Position numbers and translations under genes: made by a program | Assembly (NCBI RefSeq): GCF_932526225.1 | Contig: NC_064047.1 | Coordinates: forward strand, 13,152,460-13,216,459 | Source of the DNA: Nematostella vectensis | Lineage: Eukaryota; Cnidaria; Anthozoa; Actiniaria; Edwardsiidae | Length of the DNA stretch: 64,000 nt | Direction: 5' to 3' | Shown: positions 14,201-23,300 of the stretch, in pieces | Layout of the letters: every line of letters begins with the position of its first letter | Position numbering within the stretch: the first letter of the stretch is position 1 | The notes under the pieces: model-generated | Databases searched by the model: none | Seen by the model: the letters and a program-made list of their open reading frames with translations, nothing else | What the model was told of the DNA's origin: nothing

Positions 14201-17200
14201 AGTTACATGCGACTAGTCGATGGCATGAGAAAGTTTGTTGGGTTAACAGCTGAATCATCCAGGCTAAAATGCCGTAGCTGCAAACTTTTCTGAGTACCTG
14301 AGGCGTTGGATTCTAAAACAAGAGAGAAACAAGCTCGTCATACTCGGTGACCCTGAACGAGATTATAATGTAAATAGGATACAGCTATACAGATAGGAGG
14401 GCGTGTTATAATACTTTTTTCTCGCCTATTTTAATTTTTAGTGAGGTCCAAGCTGGAATAAACGTGAAATGGGAAGTTGGTGGTCGACAGTCACAGAAAC
14501 AGCGCAAAAGAGCAAAGTCTGCGGGTAGTGAACAGACATCTGTGGCGCAAGAGAATGGAGAAAAGTCACCAGAAAGCAGACCCAACCCTTGGTGAGTAAT
14601 CAACAGCCCTTCTAATGACCAAAAACATACAACGCCAATGTTGATCATTGAGAAAAAAGACGTGGTGTATTTTGGATTGGTGTAAATTGGCCATTCTCCA
14701 GATAATACAAAACACTGATCTTCCTCCATAGTGGGTTACAAGTTTTCTAACTAATGGTCCTGGGGGAGGAAATTTTGAAATTTAAGCGCTAAATTAGGGC
14801 GTCTTGAATGAATTTGCTTCTTTGATATCTTGGCTTGACAAAATTACCTGTTACCTATCTTCTTCGCGCCTCGTGGCGCATATGGCCTAAACAGAAGTCC
14901 TCCACTTCCCCCCTTTGGTTGCTGCAGTTCTTGCCTTTTCCCGTATCGCCAGCTTATGCATCTTATCTTTCCTTTCCCATTGTCCTTCTCCAGTTTGTTT
15001 TCGGTCTTTCCTTTTCCTCTGCCCTTCCGGTGCCCTCATTGAAATGTTGCAACCATCCTTCGTCGTTTCTCAGAATTTGGCCGGTCATTCTTTATCTGCG
15101 CCGCGTTACCTCCGTACCCAAAGGCTTCATACCTGCCCTCTCCAGAAACTAAGACACGTATTGCGAAACACATCATTCGCTGGTCGTCCCACGTATTCCT
15201 TTTCCACGTTTTTATGGTTCTACTAGGGTCTTAAACTCTTGAGATGCTTTTGGAGTTCCGTATTTTCTTTAGTCTTACAAAAGCTCCTCTTGCCTCGGAC
15301 AGTCTGTTCTTGATGCCCTTCATTGCCCCTCCCCCTCCTTGTATATTGTGGCTCCCAAGAAATTGAATGCTTCCACCGACATCCTGTGTGTAGTATTTTC
15401 CTTGTTCTTCGCATCAATTCTCGCTACTTTTTCATGTTGATCTTCAGCCCAACTCGTCTAGTTTCCTTATTCATTTGATCTGATCCCATTCTCCCGCCCG
15501 TTCTTAACTGTTCGCCTCATAACCCAGTCCATGAAGATACGAAAAAAAAATCCGATATGTCACACTTGCTTGACGCCAGTTTTGATAATGAGTCACTTGC
15601 ATGCTTCTTTTTGATCTTCCAAAGCACACTCGAAATCATCGTAGAATATGTCTGGTCGTCCTAATGATCTATGGATTCCATATTCAATATTTTCGTATGA
15701 TTAACCATAGGCTTTCTTGATGGGTTTGACAATTAAACAAATACAAATGTGCAAGACGGTCTAAAACCAGTTAGAAACTGCTTAAGCCTAGCTTTCGTGC
15801 TAAAAACATTTATCCGAAAATCGGCCTATTCTTTGTGACGTTGTTGTAAATGTCGTCGTATTGATGTTTCATCGCCAGGGGTTTACCCGATAAGACCCCA
15901 GTACCTGTTAGCTCCTTGAGGGAATTGATAGAACAGGAGAGGAAGTCACAGCTGTCGTCTGTTGCTAAGCCGAGTCCAACCAAGTCACTCCCTGCAGATG
16001 TATCAAACACCTCCAGGAAAAAGCTCAGGTGAGCAGATTTGGATGTCTAGTAGTGGCTCAAATATATATAGTCAACTCTTCCGTAAGAGTAGACACTTTG
16101 AAATTGAACTATATGCAGTCAACTCTACCGTAAGAGGAAAATTATGTCAGTAAAAATCTTCACAACTTCATTTGAATAATTGTAATATAATCTCCACATC
16201 AAGTTATTAAACTCAGGTCTCCTCCAGATCTTACATTTCTATAGAGTAGGCTAACTGAATTCTTTGTACAATATACTCTGTATCACGGAAAATAAGCCTC
16301 TGTTTGAAGTCAAAAGGAACATTTACAGCAGTTTTCAATGCTGTGCGAACTCTCGCCGACGAATTCCAACGTTTTTTGCTGGCCTCCGTTATTCAAAATC
16401 CTTGAAGCGTTCTCATTGGCACTGAGATGGTTTACAATTACGCCACCTCTCAGTAAGGCGTTGACCAACCCACAAGCACCAAATGTGTTAGTTTGAATAA
16501 TGGGAGCCAAAAAAGGGACTTGTTGAAAAGAATTAGCAGAAAATAGTAGTAGATATTTCTTTCTCTGTCATTTTACCCTTGTTACTTGTGGTGTAACCAT
16601 CTCCGTGTTATTCATCCTATTAACCTCCCCAACCATTATTCTGCAATCACCATCATCTGTTACTGTTACCTCGCTCTCGTTTCTCAGTTGGAGCGTATTG
16701 CCACCGGAAGCCGCTAAAGTAGACGCTGTGCAGCCTATAAGAACAAGGTAAGGTTATGGCAAATGCGCCTTTTTTTGTCTAAGGACTGACTCATACGTCG
16801 TGCTCTTGGCGTGCCGAATCATGAGCAGTTCGACGTCTGAATCGTGAGGTTCGGCACTTATCACTACTACGCCAGTCGTGATGTATGGTAAAAGCACGAC
16901 GCCGATGCAACATCCAGCTTTTGATGTCAAATACTATTCAGAAATTCCACATCAAGTCAACTTTGACTACTCGCAACCTACTGGGTTCGACGCATTTTGT
17001 GCGACATCTAATTCAATGTTTAACCCAATGTATTTATCTGGATGCAATTAGACAATTAAATTCGGCAAGACCGGGCGTATGATTTTTTTTTTTGGTCTCT
17101 TTGTTCCTCGATTGCCAATTTTCTTTAACCCTTACCTATCCTGGTGATCAATTCACAACTTCTTCATTTCCATTGGCTAATTCTACTTCGTTTGCAAATG

Positions 17201-18451
17201 AAAAAGAAACAATCATGCATGCATTTACATTGAATACGGCTTATGGATAATTCGACGTTTGAACTTAGTCTTATAGAACAAATCCTCCATAACTATTAAT
17301 TGGAAAAGAGGTCATAACTTTAGGAAGAGTTACTATTTTGACCTAGGGAATGAAAGGTATTTCTCTCTTTCTCTCGTAGCGCATGGGGTTCTTCACCAAA
17401 AGCGGTGACGTCAACATCAACGTCAGTGACGTCAACAACATCGCCTTCAGCCGCTCAGTTCTCGGAAATCCTACAATCTCAAGAGCTCGAGGATATCAAC
17501 TACACCAAGTAGGGATTCTAATATGTAATGTCCGTGTAACCTTTCAATCTAAGAATCTGATAAAATAGCATAGACAAGTTTTTAGTGGATTTTATAAAAC
17601 GGATTTATTTTTTTTTTCATCGAAACGCGTTTTTGACGAACGATAACTTCTTACGTTGAAGGCCGCTCGACAACGTACTTAGATCATGGACATTTTTCTT
17701 TTTTCCTACGCCTGAAATGATTATGTTTTCAAATGAGTACCGTATTAAAGTGATTAAAAGCTAGCCGAGACATGTGGCTGCGCTCACAAGAATTCAAGAG
17801 CCTCGCCAATAAAGCAATAATGCATAAGATACGCAGAATAAAGAAAATAGTTATTGCTTATTTGCCTTTTATCTCTTTAGGGCTCGTCAGAAGTCGCTCC
17901 ATCAGATACAGGTAAAGTATCCGACCTTTTCTTGTGCAGGCAACTCCTGTAAGGGAAAGGGTGATATATCGCTTACGTATGTCAGGTGAAGAGTAAAACA
18001 GGATTTTTAAAGCAGTAACCACGGTGTTTAAAAGTGTCGCTTTTAAAATATTCAATAAATACCTCGGAGGCTTCTTTGTCACACTTGGTAGTATGCTAGT
18101 GTGGCGAAATGGCGGCTGACAAAGGCACTTTATATCTAGCTTTAGACGTTATCCGTATACTGATACTTACTTTAATGATAATGACAATAAGCAATATTAA
18201 TATTGATAATAATTATGACGATGATGATGACGACGACAATGATAATTATGATGATGATAACAATGATAATAGATAATAACGTTGTCTTCCTTTATCTGTT
18301 TTAGCTAGAAGACCGTGCCATTCATGAACTCCTTGAGCATTATGGGGGACGTTTCAATGCATGCGAACTTGTCACCGTAGAGCGAGTACCATCAGGCATT
18401 GCGGCCCCTGTATGGAACAGAGAACGCAATTTGTCTGGTGGCAAATCGTGA
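347..18451 (+). CDS. IBTK: IBTK (inhibitor of Bruton tyrosine kinase), C-terminal part, 19 exons
   Basis: Exons with consistent phases: 347-452, 4131-4298, 4925-5211, 6849-6931, 7615-7652, 7901-8000, 8613-8662, 8956-9007, 9708-9825, 10415-10729, 11278-11533, 11998-12032, 12647-12835, 14442-14591, 15879-16028, 16688-16747, 17380-17508, 17881-17911, 18305-18451 (TGA). They give about 820 residues: two BTB domains, a low-complexity linker, and a conserved tail. Human IBTK (about 1350 aa) has ankyrin and RCC1 repeats first, so the missing ~500 residues lie upstream of the window. Diagnostic stretches are SIHDVTL before the first BTB, LDYLYTDDAHRIKG and VLVVADQLLIGRLKEICE in the second, ADLRTIMQQEQ in the linker, and LEDRAIHELLEHYGG with LVTVERVPSG at the end. 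In mammals IBTK binds BTK and is a CUL3 ubiquitin-ligase substrate adaptor. The weakest calls are the exon 10 donor (GTTTGA, 10730) and the exon 11 acceptor (11277), chosen by phase. Confidence 0.93.
434..870. repeat. 47-bp tandem array with 14 TGACGTCA palindromes
   Basis: About nine to ten copies of a ~47-bp unit, each with two TGACGTCA or one-base variants. I count 14 exact copies. The unit begins inside the exon (CAT GAC GTC ACA CTT ATG) and includes its donor GTATGT at 453, so the array copies the IBTK exon end. TGACGTCA is the full CRE site for CREB/ATF factors; regulatory activity is inference. Confidence 0.9.
871..1324. other. Intron sequence, purine-rich stretch, no gene seen
   Basis: Single-copy intron between the two arrays of IBTK intron 1. 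It holds an A/G-rich tract at about 1155-1235 (GAAAAGAAAAG-type, imperfect tandem) and nothing coding. Confidence 0.6.
1325..4018. repeat. 48-bp minisatellite, about 56 copies, in an IBTK intron
   Basis: The unit is 16 codons long if read forward (ECISSYLTSTRLDSPD), so long frames stay open on both strands. Variation is limited to a few positions: GAT/AAT, ACG/GCG, AAGT/AGTT, ATGT/ATGA. A higher-order period is visible. The rare AGTTACG variant (2211 and 2643) and the rare GTGTCTC variant (2097 and 2529) both recur at exactly 432 bp, nine units apart. It sits between IBTK exons ending at 452 and starting at 4131 and is most simply non-coding. Confidence 0.95.
4411..4522. repeat. 22-bp array carrying CACGTG, five copies
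   Basis: GACTTGCACTAAGAAATCACGT is repeated about five times. It matches the terminal repeat of the MITE at 5221-5475, so the array looks like an expansion of one end of a related copy (about 4401-4700). Confidence 0.8.
5221..5475. mobile_element. MITE family C, ~255 bp, CACGTGA terminal inverted repeats
   Basis: The left end TAGAATAGGGACTTGCGCTA is inverted at the right end (…CAAGTCCGCTATTCTA), followed inward on both sides by AGATCACGTGAC-type sequence, giving ~35-bp imperfect inverted repeats. It has no coding capacity and lies 10 bp after an IBTK donor. A second, degraded copy lies at about 4401-4700. Confidence 0.75.
5791..6023. mobile_element. MITE family A copy, TTAA-flanked
   Basis: Ends are TTAAAGAAGG…GCCACCATTTTA and …GTGGTTGAAAGACATCCTTTAA, imperfect inverted repeats bounded by TTAA. 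Internal CATCCATTTCCATCGGCTAA is shared with copies near 8745, 12390 and 55410. Confidence 0.7.
6024..6848. other. Intron sequence, no gene seen
   Basis: The rest of the IBTK intron before 6849. A lone family-A end (AAATGGCGGCTGGCAGAGGC) is at about 6186-6205. I see no exon or other feature. Confidence 0.5.
6849..10729 (+). CDS. IBTK: IBTK second BTB and BACK-like region, exons 6849-6931 to 10415-10729
   Basis: Seven short exons assemble to HDVTIESEDGVNFACHKCVL, VARLDYFRSMLACGWLEASS, EMATLKMPLHSSVLCVVLDY, LYTDDAHRIKGLQDIEFIGN, VLVVADQLLIGRLKEICESH and MAKMISFKNVMELLEFSCVY, then LEFICSNLCLLLEAGHLNLL. This is a full BTB fold followed by the helical region seen in human IBTK. The 10415-10729 exon adds EETIEEVSKAYREMVPNMAW and then a basic nuclear-localisation-like patch (SKRRRTSSRKRSSR near 10550-10590), followed by an acidic stretch. 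The nuclear role of that patch is inference. Confidence 0.92.
7072..7346. mobile_element. MITE family B copy
   Basis: It has imperfect inverted ends: ATACACCTATTTC…GTGCAAACGGCAAATGGC at the left, and …CGGTCGTAGAACTGCC…ATTGGTGTAT at the right. The same structure recurs at 49497-49760 and 55958-56230. It is non-coding and AT-rich in the middle. Confidence 0.7.
8679..8900. mobile_element. Diverged family A MITE remnant
   Basis: TTTAAAGTGCCTCCATTTGG is followed by GCAGCCATTTTTCAC and the family core AAAGCATCCATTTCCATCAG. The right end is eroded (GTGGCTGACGACGCCCTCGA). Confidence 0.55.
9110..9312. repeat. CAC/CAT trinucleotide repeat
   Basis: Degenerate (CAC)n/(CAT)n tract in an IBTK intron. It opens several spurious His-, Thr- or Pro-rich frames; none is a gene. 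Confidence 0.95.
9815..10360. repeat. 44-bp array copying an IBTK exon end and its donor, ~12 copies
   Basis: The exon ends TTG GAA GCC GG at 9825, followed by donor GTATGT. Every later unit repeats GGAAGCCGGGTATTTATATG or a close variant, so about 12 donor-like sites follow the real one. The array has no stop in any forward frame, so retention of this intron would read through more than 500 nt. Confidence 0.95.
11278..18451 (+). CDS. IBTK: IBTK linker and conserved C-terminal tail
   Basis: These are ten exons of low-complexity Ser/Pro/Lys-rich linker with three recognisable islands. ASSPTTADLRTIMQQEQ (12647 exon) matches the human PP-x-DLRTIMEIEE island. GGRQSQKQRKRAK (14442 exon) matches human LSQKQRK. 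SAWGSSPK to EILQSQELEDINYTK plus ARQKSLHQIQ (17380 and 17881 exons) and LEDRAIHELLEHYGG (18305 exon) match the human terminal SREKPLALIQIEE tail. The tiny 31-nt exon at 17881-17911 is supported on both sides by phase and by homology. The 12647 exon must run to 12835 (SRDSKLE plus 2 nt), not to the earlier GTAAAT at 12801, because only that phase opens the next exon. Confidence 0.85.
11541..11910. repeat. GGT/GAT trinucleotide repeat
   Basis: A (GGT/GAT)n tract begins within 10 nt of the donor at 11534 in an IBTK intron. The Asp/Gly-rich frame running out of the 11278 exon is intron read-through. Confidence 0.9.
12335..12566. mobile_element. MITE family A copy, 232 bp, TTAA-flanked
   Basis: Best-preserved copy. 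It starts TTAAAAGCCTCTGTCAGCCG and ends GTGTGGCTGAGAAGGGCTCTTTAA (ends quoted with the TTAA). The inverted termini and the TTAA duplication suggest mobilisation by a TTAA-specific transposase such as a piggyBac- or Kolobok-type enzyme (inference). It is non-coding. Confidence 0.8.
12828..13762. repeat. 34-bp array copying an IBTK exon end and donor, ~27 copies
   Basis: The coding exon ends CTA GAA AG at 12835, with donor GTATCT at 12836. The unit TAGAAAGGTATCTAAGAACA plus 14 nt repeats these bases each time. Some longer units also carry the upstream coding bases GGCTCAAAACTAGAAAG. So the donor context is present about 27 times, mostly unchanged. Confidence 0.95.
13763..14441. other. Intron sequence, no gene seen
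   Basis: Single-copy remainder of the IBTK intron before the 14442 exon. I found no repeat or coding signal. Confidence 0.5.
14868..15700 (-). pseudogene. Decayed LINE reverse-transcriptase fragment in an IBTK intron
   Basis: Read on the minus strand, broken frames give pieces typical of an animal non-LTR reverse transcriptase C-terminal half. In order from high to low coordinates: TGVKQVCH and FMDWVMRRT (about 15600-15510), GLKIN (about 15450), GNEGHQEQ/KGIKNRLSEARGAFV (about 15330-15270), then GQRKRKGRPK-type basic tail and KLAIREKARTAATK (about 15040-14915). Frameshifts and stops make it inactive. No endonuclease domain or tail was found. I infer an RTE/CR1/jockey-like element, without assigning the clade. 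Confidence 0.7.
16029..17379. other. IBTK introns, no gene seen apart from exon 16688-16747
   Basis: No tandem array, transposon or exon recognised except the 60-nt exon named. This is a plain stretch compared with the rest of the window. Confidence 0.5.
18104..18135. mobile_element. Lone family A MITE end
   Basis: AAATGGCGGCTGACAAAGGC, inverted relative to the other copies, in the last IBTK intron. The partner end was not found. Confidence 0.5.
18180..18275. repeat. GAT-rich microsatellite
   Basis: Degenerate (GAT/AAT/GAC)n tract in the last IBTK intron. Confidence 0.85.
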
Positions 18452-18639
18452 CCTACATTCGATGGACGAGATCAACAGTGATTTGTCATAATCATCGTCG
18501 TCGTCACCCTACGGTCCCTGCAGTCGCCCAGCCCAGCTGCCCGTTTTCCACGTGATACGATTGGCTACTACCCTCGGCAGTCCCTTAGTGATTGTATAAG
18601 GAAGTCAGTCGTATATTCGTTTTTGTCATTATATTTTGG

Positions 18640-18965
18640 CCATTACTATGGCGTGGAAATTCTTGAAAATTACATGTGGTGGAAATTCTTGGACAATTAC
18701 ATGGGGTGGAAATTCGTAGACAATTACATATGGTGGAAATTCCTGGAAAACTACGTAGGGAAGAAATCCCTGGACAATTGCATGGGGTGGAAATTCCTGG
18801 ACAATTATATTGGGTGGAAATTCCTAGACAATTACATGGGGTGGAAATTCCTAGACAATTATATTGGGTGGAAATTCCTAGACAATAACATGGGGTGGAA
18901 CTTCCTAGACAATTACATGGGGTGGAAATTCCTAGATAATTACATGTGGTGGAAATTCCAGGGGA
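18640..18965. repeat. 27-bp array in IBTK 3' region, ~12 copies
   Basis: The unit is GGGTGGAAATTCCTAGACAA plus 7 nt. It starts about 190 nt after the IBTK stop, probably in the 3' UTR or just beyond. GGAAATTCC, a near-palindromic NF-kB/Rel-like half-consensus, recurs in most units. The 186-codon frame here (GWKFLDNYM/I repeated) exists because 27 is a multiple of 3; I do not call it a gene. A possible AATAAA poly(A) signal is at 19266. Confidence 0.85.
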
Positions 18966-19183
18966 GGAATGAAGGAGAAGAGGCTCTGAAAAGTTTCCTT
19001 TTATATTGGAGGAGAGTATGGCTCTTTCCTGAAATCACGAACATCATCCCCTTGCGTGTCCATCCTTTGACTAAACCTTGCGAAGCTCCCGATGCGTTGA
19101 TTATGATATTTGCTTACTGGGAAACTAAAATTATACAAGGACAAAAAACAGCTGGTGGAAAAACACTAGGCAAAATTACATAA

Positions 19184-20200
19184 ATCACGAATTTAGATTA
19201 AATTCTACTTTTTATACAGAGAGTTTATAAGGATGTGTGTATCACGTACTATGCAGACATCAAGGAATAAATACCTATTATTTTCAACATGACTTTTTAT
19301 GCCAACAAGAGTCAACTCAAACTCGGATAACTCAAGCTCCTTCGACTGGAACTGACTTTAAGTTCCCTAAAACTAATGTACAGGGGGGGGGGGTGGATAT
19401 CCACCCCCCTTTTTGAGTAAAAATAGACTTTTTGTTTGACGAAAATAAACTGATAAATGTCTGAGGGACTGATGAGTGCCTTCGCCTACTTTACTTTGCT
19501 GACGTGACAAATCCAATGCAGCTTGAAGTATTGTTAGATCTATGTGATCCACCAAGGACCACTGGATCAGTTATACTGATCCACTGATTTGTCTATCTGG
19601 CCATTATCCACCCCCCATTTTGAAATTCTGGATCCGCCCCTGAATGTCTAGTCATATCTACTCGGATAACACGAACTCCCCGCTAGCGCAAACTTATGTA
19701 TGTTTTCCTTGAGTTTTCAAATAGTTGCATGTTCATATGGTGCTTTCTACACAATATCAATTTACAATACCTGTGGATGTGCACGCCCCTTTACCTACCC
19801 CTAGTTTCACCCATACTTAGTCTGCCTCATCCGTTCACTCCTAGTTCTTTTACGCTTTATATCAATAAGGGCAGCATGTTTATGTCAGCAGTACTCGTAA
19901 CCTTCCCCCTCCCCTCCCTTGCTCCCTAAAAATGGGTCATTTCTTATCGAAGGATCGTCAAATACGATCCTTTTTCCAAATTTAAAAAACCGGGTAACTA
20001 GGCTGATCTCGAAGGCGCAAAAGAAATACTCCATCGAAGGTGGAACTGTTTGCAATAAATGTCATTCGATAACACTATCAGAACACTGTTCAGAAAGATT
20101 TATTACGTCGTTAAAATAGAAATTCGCTGCATTCTAATGGACCGGGAGTAAAATATCTTTTTTGGAATAATTAGCCGGCCGCCATTTTGAAGTGGGCAAA
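19184..20200. other. IBTK-IFT88 intergenic region
   Basis: A C/G homopolymer hairpin is at 19381-19412 (a G run facing a C run), followed by transposon-like debris ending GGATCCGCCCCTGAATG near 19630. No coding region is recognised. Confidence 0.55.
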
Positions 20201-20296
20201 TTTCCACCAAGGAACACTGGGTGACCTGTGTTGAGATCCCCTCCCTCTTTGCATTGTGGGACGAGCCCGGCGCGAAGCATGCTGGGTGATAAATTT

Positions 20297-20308
20297 GTTG
20301 ATGGCAAC
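20297..20308 (+). promoter_or_regulatory. X-box-like RFX site upstream of IFT88
   Basis: GTTGATGGCAAC lies 82 bp before the IFT88 ATG. It keeps the GTTG and ATGGCAAC halves of the ciliary X-box GTTGCCATGGCAAC but lacks two central bases. IFT88 orthologs are known RFX targets in nematodes and vertebrates. Functional use here is inference. Confidence 0.45.
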
Positions 20309-20389
20309 TGCATATATTTGAACGAAAATAGTCTAAGCTAAATTTCCACGATATTTTAAACGTTGCGGCTTAAACCATAGAATACCAGG

Positions 20390-23300
20390 ATGCTTGGTGG
20401 CGTACATTTAGTAGGACAAGATGAAGACGAGGATATTTATGGTGGATATAACGAATATGACCCGGCTTTTGATACAGAGGTAACGTTAGTTACAGACAGT
20501 TCGAGGGAAAAGGCCGCCATTTTTGTTTTTATTTGATCATTTATTTTCAGTGTTCAATAACCGAGAACATTATTTCGAACCTTAATACAGCTTGGAATTA
20601 ATGGGAATGATCCATGTTACACAGTAAATAGCGCATAGTTAATTAAGTTGACAATGTTATGATGAGAATCAGACCGAATGAATCAACACTTTCTTGAAGT
20701 TGTTTGGTTTGATATATTTTGGTTAGAATCTCGATGAAGACGAAGGATTTCAACAAGCAATAAAAACGAGCCATGGACATCGGCCAGGAGTGGTGAGTAC
20801 TTATAATCACTATCACAATACCAGAAAATTAACAAGGAAAACAAAACCCGATAATCTTACTTGAAGCAAAAAACGTCGATAGTTTTCGATCGTTACTGTT
20901 AACTCACTATCCAAGATAGTACTATTTTCATGTGTAATAGGTTGAAGAAATTGGTAGTTTTTTGTTTTTATCCTTGGAGTGGTACTCTGGTATTAGGGAT
21001 CTATAATTTACGACAGCAATGTGATGACATGGATTAATCCGCATTTTAAAAGAAAAATGTGTTTTTAGCACATCTTGTGTTTGCAGCCCTCACTACTAAA
21101 TTTTAGATTTCTTATTAGCGTGATATTGGGAAGATGGGGTAGTGGAATGGCATATGGATTCATGTACAGTGAGAGACTAAAGACAAAAAGCTATTAGAAT
21201 TACTAGGGAGTTAAAGTTATCAGAAACACTTTCCCATTTAAAAATGTACTTTCCCATTTAAATGTGTACTTTTGCGAGAGCGTTGTTTTCACGTCCTCAA
21301 ACCGCGGGTCAACCAATCAGAGACCGTCACTTCAATAGCCTTAATTCAACGCGTCTGGAAAACGCCAGTCAGCCAATGAAATGATCTTGAAATTTGAGCC
21401 TTCGTGATTCCGCGTTCTTCCACGCGACCTGACCAATCACACTGAATCATTCTTATCCCGCAAAAAGGGCAATACAAATAGCCTTCTGTCAACAGATGCA
21501 GATTGCCGGTGATAACGATAATTAACGCGGACTAGGGGTCAGAAGAGATCAAATGGAGAAGATGACTTTAGAAAATAAAAGGAGTAGCCTTCAAAACTAC
21601 GTATAGTACCCGAACTTTAACAAGTCATTAAACAAGCTATTTCTAAAACCAACACCAAGGACACTCGAATTGGCTTACCCTAGTAATGACCTTTTTCTTC
21701 TTTGCACAGCTCTCCCAGAATCTCTTTTCGCTATACCAAATATGTCATGTCTTTCTGTGAACAATTCACCAAGTGGGTATTTTTAGTGTTCCCAGGTCGG
21801 ACTAATCATACTTGATCTCAATGAACCAAAGACTTGTGATGGCGCGAAACGAAATTGGCGCCCTTTTAGTCCCGTTGGCTCGAACACGGCTGTATCCAGC
21901 CCAAATTTGTCTGCCATCCAAATCAAATATTGTTCTTTTTGCCATCGGCTTCATCCAAGAATGACCCATTCGTATTGTTCTCATTATAAAAAGATGCAGG
22001 AGAGAAATCTTCTAGCTCACGCTGCACATGATGCCGTGTAACACGAGATCTCAGGGTATGGAATGAATTGATAAACAATTTACTGTTTCAACAGATTCGG
22101 ATTATACAGCAAATCAAAGTGCGTTTTCGAACGCAGAACGTGCAATCTGTAATATAGGTGAACTCGAAAAATACCACCGTGTTTCGAAGCAATCACATAC
22201 GAAAAACCCCTTTAATAAAGCAAACCTCTAACTACTGAAACATCTTACCGAAACGTGAAAGAGGAAGATAGTATACAACATCATCATTTATTACAAGGAG
22301 AACGAATAAAAGCCAATCACATTACCAATCAGTGCGTTTGCAGACGCAACGAGTGTCTAGGATCGATTTACAAAGATACATAGGCATGGAAAGCCGGTAA
22401 AAATTTTAGTGTACTATGTATCTAAAGTGACTAGCCTTTAAACAATATATCGGCGTTTTCTTACTTTGTAAGTCAAGCAAGCAAAATGTTTTCTTCATTT
22501 CACAGAGATTGGACATAGCCATGCGTTATATTTTCTTCTCAATAGACACTCAAGAGTAGGCTTTGAAAACAAACCGGAAACTGTGCGTTTTAAAGACGCA
22601 GGCTAGTCAATAGTGTGAAAGAATCTAATTTTCGGTACGAGAAACACATTATGGCGTTTGTAATTGGTTGTTAGAAGACGAGGTTGATAAAACTTTCTTA
22701 TTCAAACATCAAAAGCAAGCTGTTATAAGTTGATTTACGTCTAGTTATGTGCTTTGGGAAAGCACCCGACTCCGGGACAGATGGAGCACCAAAGGTTGAG
22801 CTCTCTGTTGGTGGTCATATGATATGATTAACAAACTGCTATCTTGTAAGCTAGGAGATAAGGCCCGAGCTAGGGAGCTTTGCTCTTTGCACACCAGTCG
22901 AGCAAAAGAGCGCATCAATATAATTCTAGAGAAAAATCAAAAGATTTGAACAGATAATCTGTTTAAAAGAATTTAGCCTATTATCATCCTACAGTATCGT
23001 AGATTCATGCATAGGGACAGTCGGATATTACAGCTTGGTGTTACATTTTTTCAACTTGACAAAGTTAGCACGTGGCAGCCCCAGCACATATACCCGCGGC
23101 TATTTACTCAAGTTGTGGTTGCTTCGAAACATGATGGTATTTTTCGAGTTCACCTATATTACAGATTGTACGTTTCTGCGTTCGAAAACGCACTTGCTAC
23201 GTTTTGATTTGCTGTATAATCAGAATCTGTCAATATTTAATTGCAACAACAGCAAATTGTTTATCAATTCATTCCATACCCTGAGATCTTGTGTTACACG

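Noticed and set aside
18623-19183. 186-codon + strand frame with GWKFLDNY repeats
   Set aside because: 27-bp repeat is a multiple of 3; it lies just after the IBTK stop, and the non-repetitive part has no recognisable domain.
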